A DNA stretch of 18,464 nt from the NCBI GenBank assembly GCA_967755175.1, contig CBRAFO010000075.1:1-18464 (forward strand). Direction: 5' to 3'. Below the pieces are notes generated by a model, which was not told the origin of the DNA, did no database searches, and worked only from the letters and a program-made list of their open reading frames with translations. The position numbers were made by a program, and so were the translations under genes. Every line of letters begins with the position of its first letter. Positions within the stretch are counted from its first letter, which is position 1. The DNA comes from Rariglobus sp967755175 (GTDB lineage Bacteria; Verrucomicrobiota; Verrucomicrobiia; Opitutales; Opitutaceae). Of the stretch, positions 1 to 5,674 are shown in pieces.

Positions 1-2
1 CC

Positions 3-56
3 TCGCGAGCAAGCTCGCTCCCACCTCAAACCATCGCCTGCAAGCAGGCTCCTACA
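3..56. repeat. Right half of composite REP-like repeat (B'-A')
   Basis: The window opens inside a repeat that recurs complete at 15615-15732 and 18344-18460. Positions 3-24 match the inner 22-nt arm B' (it ends GCTCCCAC) and 33-56 match the outer 24-nt arm A' (it ends CTCCTACA), separated by the 8-nt spacer 25-32 (CTCAAACC). That spacer is nearly identical to the one in the 15.7-kb copy (15701-15708). The matching left half presumably lies before the window. Confidence 0.85.
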
Positions 57-72
57 TTCGGACATTCAGGCC

Positions 73-108
73 AAAAAAAAGGCCGCGCTTGTCAGCGCGG
101 CCTTTTTT
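73..108 (-). terminator. Intrinsic terminator of sucC-sucD
   Basis: A perfect 9-bp GC-rich stem (81-89 with 94-102, loop 90-93) is flanked by A8 on the left and T6 on the right. Read on the minus strand, the hairpin is followed by a T8 tract and lies about 30 nt past the sucD stop codon, as expected for the sucCD terminator. The symmetric A and T tracts mean it could also stop transcription entering from the left. Confidence 0.9.
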
Positions 109-137
109 ATGCGGCGAGCCGATGCTTCGGGCCAGCC

Positions 138-1061
138 TTAGCTTAGCGTCACGCCCTTGGCTTTGGCGGCGCGCAGGAGCGCGTCGGCCATGTCGGACGG
201 CGTGGCGGCGACTTCGATGCCACACTCTTTGAAGACGGCGATCTTGGCTTCAGCGGTGTCCTCGTGACCACCCACAATGGCGCCGGCGTGGCCCATACGA
301 CGACCGGCGGGAGCGGTGGCACCCGCGATGAAACCGGCGACCGGCTTCTTGCAGTTGGCCTTGATCCAGCGGGCGGCCTCGACCTCGGCGTTGCCGCCGA
401 TTTCACCAATGAGGATGATGCCGTGCGTGTCCGGGTCCTCGTTGAACAGCTTGATGATATCGAGGTGGCTGGTGCCGTTGACCGGGTCGCCGCCGATGCC
501 GACGGACGTGGACTGGCCGAGGCCCTTGGAGGTGATCTGGAAAACCGCCTCGTAGGTGAGCGTGCCGGAGCGCGACACGACGCCGATGTGGCCCTTGCGG
601 TGAATGTAGCCGGGGGCGATGCCGATGCGGCAGCCGCCCTTGGAGCCTTCGCCGGTGCCGGGGGTCACGAGACCGGGGCAGTTCGGGCCGATGAGGCGGG
701 TCTTGGCGCCGGCCATGGCGCGCTTTACGCGAATCATGTCCTTGATCGGAATGCCCTCAGTGATGCAGACGGCGAGGTCGAGACCGGCGTCAACGCATTC
801 GAGGATGGCGTCGCCCGCGAAAGGCGGCGGCACGAAGATGGTCGAAACCGTCGCGCCGGTGACGGCGGCGGCTTCGGCCACGGTGTTGAAGATGGGAACC
901 TTTTTGCCGCCGTGTTCAAAGAACTGGCCGCCCTTGCCCGGGGTGACGCCGGCCACGACTTGCGTGCCGTAGTCGAGGGAGAGCTGGGCATGCTTGCCTC
1001 CGAAGGCACCGGTGATGCCCTGGATCATGATCTTGGTTTCGGGAGTGATGAGAATGCTCAT
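138..1061 (-). CDS. sucD: Succinyl-CoA synthetase (ligase), alpha subunit
   Basis: This is the CoA-binding and phosphohistidine-carrying subunit of the TCA-cycle enzyme that interconverts succinyl-CoA and succinate with formation of a nucleoside triphosphate; it acts in the cytoplasm with SucC. The 307-aa protein has the N-terminal Rossmann CoA-binding loop GITGAFGGKH (residues 15-24), the conserved IGPNCPG (about 124-130) and the active-site histidine in GHAGAIVGG (His258), which is transiently phosphorylated in this family. Length is slightly above the usual ~290 aa. The ATG start gives the standard N-terminus. It lies 46 nt downstream of sucC on the same strand and is followed by a strong terminator, so the two form a two-gene operon. 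Identification is firm. Confidence 0.97.
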   Translation of the reverse strand: MSILITPETKIMIQGITGAFGGKHAQLSLDYGTQVVAGVTPGKGGQFFEHGGKKVPIFNTVAEAAAVTGATVSTIFVPPPFAGDAILECVDAGLDLAVCITEGIPIKDMIRVKRAMAGAKTRLIGPNCPGLVTPGTGEGSKGGCRIGIAPGYIHRKGHIGVVSRSGTLTYEAVFQITSKGLGQSTSVGIGGDPVNGTSHLDIIKLFNEDPDTHGIILIGEIGGNAEVEAARWIKANCKKPVAGFIAGATAPAGRRMGHAGAIVGGHEDTAEAKIAVFKECGIEVAATPSDMADALLRAAKAKGVTLS

Positions 1062-1095
1062 GGGATGTAGGATCTACGATTTGGATTTATGATTT
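1062..1095. repeat. Degenerate 7-base-period array in the sucC-sucD gap
   Basis: Read on the plus strand, the gap between the two suc genes divides into GGGATGT, AGGATCT, ACGATTT, GGATTT and ATGATTT, that is units of 7,7,7,6,7 bases with a shared GAT core. It is degenerate and short, but it parallels the other heptad arrays at 7417-7458 and 10242-10360. No function is evident. Confidence 0.5.
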
Positions 1096-1107
1096 TCCCG
1101 GAGCGCT

Positions 1108-2289
1108 TCAGGCGACGAGCTTGACGATTTTCTGCGCGGCGTCGGCCATGGTGTCGCCGGAGACGAGCGCGAGGCCCGAGGAGGCGAGGGTGGCTTTGCC
1201 GGCGGCGACGTTGTTGCCCTCAAGGCGCACGACCAGAGGGAGCTTGAGGCCGACTTCCTTGACGGCTTCGACGATGCCTTCGGCGATCACGTTGCAGTCC
1301 ATGATGCCGCCAAAGATGTTTACGAAGATGCCCTTCACGTTGGCATCGCCGAGGATGATCTTGAAGGCTGCGACGACCTTTTCTTTCGAGGCGCCGCCGC
1401 CGACGTCGAGGAAGTTGGCGGGATTACCGCCGTAGTGCTTGATGATGTCCATCGTGCTCATGGCGAGACCGGCGCCGTTCACGAGGCAGGCGATGTTTCC
1501 GTCGAGCGCGATGTAAGCGAGGTCGTATTTGGAAGCTTCGATTTCCTTCGGGTCTTCTTCGTTGAGGTCGCGGAGGGCGACGATCTCGGGGTGGCGGAAG
1601 AGGGCATTGGAGTCGAAGGAAACCTTGGCGTCGAGCGCGAGGACCTTGTCGTCGGGCGTGGTGATGAGCGGGTTGACCTCGACCATGGCGGCGTCGGTTT
1701 CCCAGAAGAAGGTGTAGAGCGAGCGGATGAGCTTGGCTGCGTTCTTCGACTCGGTGGCGTTGAGGCCGAGCTTGAAGATGAGTTCGCGAACTTGGAAGTC
1801 GGCGAGGCCGTAGGCGGGATCGACGAAGATCTTGAAAATCTTTTCCGGCGTGTCGTGGGCGACGGTCTCGATGTCCACGCCGCCTTCAGTGGAGGCGACG
1901 ATCACGGGTTTCGAGGTGGCGCGGTCGAGGAGGATGGCGAGGTAGTATTCCTTTTTGATATCGCTCGCCTGGGTGAAGTAGATCGTCTGGACCTTGCGAC
2001 CTGCGGGGCCGGTCTGGATCGTGACGAGCGTGTTGTTGAACATCTTGTTCGCGTAGTCGAGGGCGTCGGCCTTGGTCTTGGCGAACTTGACGCCGCCCTT
2101 GAATCCGTCGGTGAACGTGCCTTTGCCACGGCCGCCGGCGTGTATTTGCGACTTCACGACAACGGGGGCGTCGGGGAGCTGCGCAAGCGCGGACTCGAAT
2201 TCAGCGGGGGATTTGGCGGCGACACCTTTCGGAACGGGGACTCCGAACTTCTCGAAGAGCGCCTTGGCCTGATACTCGTGGATGTTCAT
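1108..2289 (-). CDS. sucC: Succinyl-CoA synthetase (ligase), beta subunit
   Basis: This is the ATP-grasp, nucleotide-binding subunit that pairs with SucD in the TCA cycle. I start it at the ATG at 2289, giving 393 aa and the family-typical N-terminus MNIHEYQAKALFEKFGV; a longer open frame upstream to 2481 adds 64 residues with no family character and runs into the divergent gene. Visible signatures are the ATP-grasp strand VVVKSQIHAGGRGKG (about residues 47-61), the metal-binding VEVNPL, NGAGLAM, the glycine-rich FLDVGGGA and the subunit-contact region NIFGGIMDCN near the C-terminus. Length is normal (about 385-395 aa). It is the first gene of sucCD; the promoter should lie in the 124-nt gap shared with the divergent gene at 2414. 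I could not assign ATP versus GTP preference. Confidence 0.97.
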   Translation of the reverse strand: MNIHEYQAKALFEKFGVPVPKGVAAKSPAEFESALAQLPDAPVVVKSQIHAGGRGKGTFTDGFKGGVKFAKTKADALDYANKMFNNTLVTIQTGPAGRKVQTIYFTQASDIKKEYYLAILLDRATSKPVIVASTEGGVDIETVAHDTPEKIFKIFVDPAYGLADFQVRELIFKLGLNATESKNAAKLIRSLYTFFWETDAAMVEVNPLITTPDDKVLALDAKVSFDSNALFRHPEIVALRDLNEEDPKEIEASKYDLAYIALDGNIACLVNGAGLAMSTMDIIKHYGGNPANFLDVGGGASKEKVVAAFKIILGDANVKGIFVNIFGGIMDCNVIAEGIVEAVKEVGLKLPLVVRLEGNNVAAGKATLASSGLALVSGDTMADAAQKIVKLVA

Positions 2290-2413
2290 GGGAACCGAAG
2301 AATTGCCATAAGCGGGGAGGGTATGGCACGAAAAAACCGGTGTGATCGCGTTTATGTAAGTCGAACCACGTGCAGAGTTGCGTTCGGCTAATGCACGGGC
2401 AGGCTCCGCGGCC

Positions 2414-2896
2414 ATGCAATCGCATGAGGTTCTGAAGGCGGTTTTGAAGCAAACGAGCGCGAAGCAGATCGCAGCCGACATGGGGCTTTCGCTTTCATTG
2501 ATTTACAAGTGGACCGAGGCACCGCCCGACGACGAAGGGAGTGGCGCTTGCAACCCGCTCGACCGCATTGATCAGTTGCTCAAGAGCACGGGTGATCGGC
2601 GGATAGCTCAGTGGGTTTGCGAACGGGCCGGGGGCTTTTTCATCGCGAACCCCGAGCACAAAAAGGCGCATGCATATTCGTTGATTCCGGTGACGAACTC
2701 GATCGTCCAAGAGTTCGCCGACATGCTGGCGGTGATCGCGACGGCTGCGGCCGACAGCACGATTACTAAGGAGGAAGCCAAGCAGATCCGTCGTCGCTGG
2801 GAGGAGTTGAAGGCGGTAACCGAGGGCTTTGTGCACACGGCCGAAGCCGGTAATTTCACCGCGCTCAAAAACGAACTTGAGCAGAAGGCTCACTGA
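2414..2896 (+). CDS. CII-like (phage regulatory) helix-turn-helix protein
   Basis: A 160-aa protein with an N-terminal helix-turn-helix at about residues 14-34 (AKQIAADMGLSLSLIYKWTE). It is followed by NPLDRIDQLLKSTGD and AQWVCERAGGFFI, a pattern I associate with the phage regulatory protein CII / CP76 family (recalled, not searched). The C-terminal third is helical and charged (KEEAKQIRRRWEELK), possibly for oligomerisation. An alternative TTG start at 2378 would add 12 residues; I prefer the ATG at 2414 because the family begins close to the helix-turn-helix. It is divergent from sucC with a 124-nt gap and has no phage genes beside it, so it looks like a chromosomal regulator rather than part of a prophage. 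It could regulate itself, sucCD, or neither; its target cannot be read from the sequence. Confidence 0.75.
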   Translation: MQSHEVLKAVLKQTSAKQIAADMGLSLSLIYKWTEAPPDDEGSGACNPLDRIDQLLKSTGDRRIAQWVCERAGGFFIANPEHKKAHAYSLIPVTNSIVQEFADMLAVIATAAADSTITKEEAKQIRRRWEELKAVTEGFVHTAEAGNFTALKNELEQKAH

Positions 2897-2955
2897 TAAG
2901 CATGAGGCGGATTAATCGGATTAAAACAAATCATCCGAGGGTTTGAGGGCGGTGG

Positions 2956-2978
2956 CACGAGGGCGATTTTCCCTCGTG
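2956..2978. promoter_or_regulatory. 8-bp dyad, candidate activator (UAS) site or weak hairpin
   Basis: CACGAGGG (2956-2963) and CCCTCGTG (2971-2978) are perfect inverted arms with a 7-nt spacer. The centre is about 107 bp upstream of the transcription start predicted from the sigma-54 promoter at 3047-3063, a typical distance for an enhancer-binding activator site. It also lies 60 nt after the CII-like gene and has a T6 run nine nt beyond the stem (2987-2992), so it could instead help end that transcript. It does not match the NtrC consensus I know. Confidence 0.5.
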
Positions 2979-3046
2979 AAAACGTATTTTTTCGTAGCTG
3001 TGGGTGGAGCGACCGGCGTGCCCATTTGATGAGGTGTTTCTGATGG

Positions 3047-3063
3047 TTGGCAGACCAGTTGCT
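3047..3063 (+). promoter_or_regulatory. Sigma-54 (-24/-12) promoter for the porin-urt-ure block
   Basis: The sequence TTGGCAGACCAGTTGCT carries GG at 3049-3050 and GC at 3061-3062 with exactly 10 nt between them, and matches the sigma-54 consensus TGGCAC-N5-TTGCW at nearly every conserved base. The predicted transcription start is near 3074, giving a leader of about 66 nt before the porin ATG at 3140. Sigma-54 control is well known for nitrogen-scavenging genes, which fits the genes downstream. An inverted repeat overlaps the start site (3069-3076 with 3110-3117). Confidence 0.82.
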
Positions 3064-3139
3064 AACGTGGTCAGCACAGAATCCACCCGGGGTTTCCGGG
3101 GCGGGGTTTTGCTGACCTACACATCAACACACACAAGCT

Positions 3140-4123
3140 ATGATCAAGAAACTCACTGGTTTGACAGCGTCCCTCGTGGCGCTCGCCTCGACTGCTAGCG
3201 CGACCGTCAAGATCAACGATTACCTCTCGCTCGAAGGTTATGCCGTTGCCGCGGGCACGATCTCGGATCCGGACAATGGTAAGAAGGACTACACTCTGTT
3301 CGACTCCGGCGCGAACTTCCTTGATTCCATCAATGTCGCCCTCCTCGGCTCCTATGATAATTTCTCGAGCAAGGTCAGTTTGGAATACGTTCCGAACACG
3401 AGCCCTGGTAATTCTGCCGAGCTCCTCGATGTCTATCTCTCCTACAAAGCGGGTCCGGTAACCGTAACCGGCGGTAAGTTCCTTAGCTATCTCGGCTATG
3501 AGGCTTACCATCCCGTTGCCATGAATCAGCTGACCTATGGCAGCACGATTTTCGCGATCCCCGGCTACCACACCGGCGTCAAGGCCGACTATGCGGTCAC
3601 CAGCACGCTGACGCTCGGTGCCTCCGTGACGGACTCGCTCTTTCCTGGTTCCAGTGCCGTTTTTGGCGACAAAGGCGACGGCGATTTCAGCGACGGTCTC
3701 GGTTATGAATTCGTCGCGACCTACACGGGTATCGAAAAGCTCACCGTGTTTGTCGGCCTCGGGGTTGACGATGACGATGCCGCCACGAGCGACTATGTCT
3801 TCGACGTCTGGGCCTCTTACGCGCTCACGGATAAGCTGACCGTCGCCGCCGAATACGATTATGCGGAGGACTTCGACCAAGCCTATCTCCTTTCCGCCCA
3901 ATATGCCTTCACCAACAAGTTCTCCACGCTGTTACGCTGGAGCGCGCGTGATGTGAAGGGTGGCGACATCGGCTCTTATTTCACGGTCTCCCCGACCTAC
4001 GCGCTCACCAGCAACCTTAGCGTTCGTGGTGAGGTTTCTTATGCCGATAGCGCCGAGGGTGGTGCGTCCAGCATCGGTGACAAGGGCCTCTTCTACGGCA
4101 TCCAGGGCGTGTTCAAGTTCTGA
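3140..4123 (+). CDS. Outer-membrane beta-barrel porin, probably for urea
   Basis: A 327-aa secreted outer-membrane protein. Residues 1-21 form a signal peptide (Lys3-Lys4, a hydrophobic core, cleavage after ALASTASA). The mature part shows alternating polar/hydrophobic strands of about 8-12 residues separated by Asp/Gly-rich turns (DKGDGDFSDG, DDDDAATSD) and ends in phenylalanine (GVFKF), the usual beta-barrel C-terminal signature. It resembles the OmpL-like putative beta-barrel porin type, but I cannot name a family with certainty. It is the first gene after the sigma-54 promoter and directly precedes urtA, with a terminator hairpin in the 166-nt gap. By analogy with porins such as FmdC that sit beside amide/urea transporters, I infer passive uptake of urea or short amides. 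No clear Shine-Dalgarno precedes the ATG. Confidence 0.8.
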   Translation: MIKKLTGLTASLVALASTASATVKINDYLSLEGYAVAAGTISDPDNGKKDYTLFDSGANFLDSINVALLGSYDNFSSKVSLEYVPNTSPGNSAELLDVYLSYKAGPVTVTGGKFLSYLGYEAYHPVAMNQLTYGSTIFAIPGYHTGVKADYAVTSTLTLGASVTDSLFPGSSAVFGDKGDGDFSDGLGYEFVATYTGIEKLTVFVGLGVDDDDAATSDYVFDVWASYALTDKLTVAAEYDYAEDFDQAYLLSAQYAFTNKFSTLLRWSARDVKGGDIGSYFTVSPTYALTSNLSVRGEVSYADSAEGGASSIGDKGLFYGIQGVFKF

Positions 4124-4215
4124 TTCCGCGCGGCCGGCTGTAGTTCGATGCGCGGTGTAGTTCCCGCGCACATCAGCCGCCGCGTTCCTTCGCTGCTAAT
4201 AAGTAGTTTTTTGTG

Positions 4216-4258
4216 GGCGGGCCGTGTGCGCCAGACGATTCACACGGCCCGCCTTTTT
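4216..4258 (+). terminator. Intrinsic terminator/attenuator between porin and urtA
   Basis: A perfect 13-bp GC-rich stem (4216-4228 with 4241-4253), a 12-nt loop and a T5 tract (4254-4258) make a strong intrinsic terminator. It ends 31 nt before the urtA ATG. Either urtA is reached by read-through from the sigma-54 promoter, which would leave the porin in excess, or urtA has its own promoter in 4124-4215, where I see no convincing match. Confidence 0.9.
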
Positions 4259-4289
4259 AACGCACACATTCATCAATTTTTCTCCCACT

Positions 4290-5552
4290 ATGATCTCGAA
4301 ATTCACCCAGTTCGTTACCGCCGGCGCACTCGCGCTCGGCGCCATGGCCGGTTCCGCCCACGCAGCTGATACCGTCAAAGTTGGCGTCCTTCACTCCCTT
4401 TCCGGCACGATGGCGATCAGCGAAACTTCGCTGCGCGACGTGCTCCTGTTCACGTTCGACGAGATCAACGCCAAGGGTGGCGTCCTCGGTAAGAAGATCG
4501 AGCCTGTCGTCGTTGACGGCGCTTCCAACTGGCCGCTCTTCGCCGAAAAGGCCAAGCAGCTCCTCGAGGAAGACAAGGTCGCCGTGACCTTCGGCTGCTG
4601 GACCTCCGTGTCCCGCAAGTCGGTCCTCCCGGTTTACGAAAAGAACAACGGCCTCCTCTTCTACCCCGTGCAATACGAGGGCCAGGAAGAGTCCCAGAAC
4701 GTGTTCTACACCGCCGAAGCCGTTAATCAGCAGGCCACGCCCGCCATCGATTATCTCCTCGAGCAGGGTTACACCAAGTTCTACCTGATCGGCACCGATT
4801 ACGTTTATCCGCAGACCACCAACCTGGTTCTCCTCGAATACCTCCTTAGCAAGAAGGTTCCGATCGAGAACATCGGTGGCGGCTTCAAAAAGGATGCTTC
4901 CGGCAAGATCATCTCTGCCGGTAAATACACTCCCTTCGGCCACACCGATTACCAGCAGATCGTTTCCGAAATCAAGCAGTTCGCCGCCGGTGGAAAAACC
5001 GCCGTCGTCTCGACTCTGAACGGCGACACCAACGTTCCCTTCTTCAAGGAATACGCCGCTGCCGGTCTCTCAGCCGAGATCGCCCCGGTCGTCTCCTTCT
5101 CGATCTCCGAGGATGAGTTCCGCGGTCTCCCCGCTAAACAGCTCGTTGGCCAGCTCGGCTGCTGGACCTACTTCCAGTCCATCAAGAGCGATGCCAACAA
5201 GGAATTCGTGAAGAACTTCCAGAAATGGCTGAAGACCACCACGGTCCCCGGCATCGTCAAAGAAGGTCGCGTCACCTGCTCGCCGATGGTGCTCAGCTAC
5301 GATGGTGTTTACCTCTGGAAAGCCGCTGTCGAGAAGGCCGGTTCCTTTGACGTCGACGCCGTGCGCGCCGCCCTCAAGTCCGGCATCTCCTTCGCTGGTC
5401 CTGGCGGCAAGGTCACCACCCAGCCCAACATGCACCTCACCAAGAACGTGTTCATCGGTGAGACCAAGGCCGACGGTCAGTTCAAGATCCTCAAGGAATT
5501 CAAGGATGTCTACGGCGAGCCCTGGCTCCTCGGTAAGTTCAAGGCTCAATAA
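4290..5552 (+). CDS. urtA: Urea ABC transporter, periplasmic substrate-binding protein
   Basis: UrtA captures urea in the periplasm and delivers it to UrtBC; it belongs to the HAAT-family (branched-chain amino acid type) binding proteins, close to FmdD/AmiC-like proteins. The ATG at 4290 gives 420 aa with a signal peptide (cleavage after SAHA, residue 25) and the mature start DTVKVGVLHSLSGTMAISE, the hallmark opening of this family. Further family segments are VVDGASNWPLFAEKAKQLL, FGCWTSVSRKSVLPVYE, NGLLFYPVQYEGQEES and YVYPQTTN. A frame extending upstream to 4224 runs back through the terminator and is not used. It is bounded by hairpins on both sides, so its mRNA is probably the most abundant of the urt genes. 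Followed by urtBCDE and the urease genes, the assignment to urea is firm. Confidence 0.96.
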   Translation: MISKFTQFVTAGALALGAMAGSAHAADTVKVGVLHSLSGTMAISETSLRDVLLFTFDEINAKGGVLGKKIEPVVVDGASNWPLFAEKAKQLLEEDKVAVTFGCWTSVSRKSVLPVYEKNNGLLFYPVQYEGQEESQNVFYTAEAVNQQATPAIDYLLEQGYTKFYLIGTDYVYPQTTNLVLLEYLLSKKVPIENIGGGFKKDASGKIISAGKYTPFGHTDYQQIVSEIKQFAAGGKTAVVSTLNGDTNVPFFKEYAAAGLSAEIAPVVSFSISEDEFRGLPAKQLVGQLGCWTYFQSIKSDANKEFVKNFQKWLKTTTVPGIVKEGRVTCSPMVLSYDGVYLWKAAVEKAGSFDVDAVRAALKSGISFAGPGGKVTTQPNMHLTKNVFIGETKADGQFKILKEFKDVYGEPWLLGKFKAQ

Positions 5553-5563
5553 AATTAGCCGTC

Positions 5564-5589
5564 AGGCTTCTGCCGACAGGCACAAGCCT
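5564..5589 (+). other. Stem-loop just after urtA
   Basis: AGGCTT (5564-5569) pairs with AAGCCT (5584-5589) and TGCC (5571-5574) with GGCA (5579-5582), with one C-C mismatch and a 4-nt loop. It lies 11 nt after the urtA stop and 27 nt before a second, terminator hairpin. It has no T tract, so a role as a 3'-end barrier protecting urtA mRNA is plausible. Confidence 0.6.
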
Positions 5590-5615
5590 TGCTAACAGTC
5601 CCGTTCATACGGGGG

Positions 5616-5648
5616 GAGCGGTTCCTTCAGGGGAGCCGCTCTTTTTTT
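5616..5648 (+). terminator. Intrinsic terminator between urtA and urtB
   Basis: A 10-bp stem (5616-5625 with 5632-5641, one G-U pair), a 6-nt loop and a T7 tract (5642-5648) end 26 nt before the urtB start. Within an operon, this should lower expression of the permease and enzyme genes relative to the binding protein. Confidence 0.88.
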
Positions 5649-5674
5649 GGCTCAGATCCTAATTTCTTGCTGCT

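Noticed and set aside
264..1070. Long plus-strand open frame of 268 codons opposite sucD
   Set aside because: It is a GC-rich antisense shadow of sucD; its translation is low-complexity (Gly/Ala/Asp/Val) with no family features.
1435..2391. Plus-strand open frame of 318 codons opposite sucC
   Set aside because: The translation is an Asp/Glu/Gly/Val-rich antisense shadow of a clearly coding sucC.
2951..2970. Second possible sigma-54 box beginning TGGCACG at 2953
   Set aside because: The -24 half is good, but the required GC at -12 is absent at the correct spacing; the box at 3047-3063 is complete.
4143..4160. GG-N10-GC match before urtA as a second sigma-54 promoter
   Set aside because: Only the dinucleotides match; the surrounding bases (TGGCA, TTGC) do not fit, so it is likely chance in GC-rich DNA.
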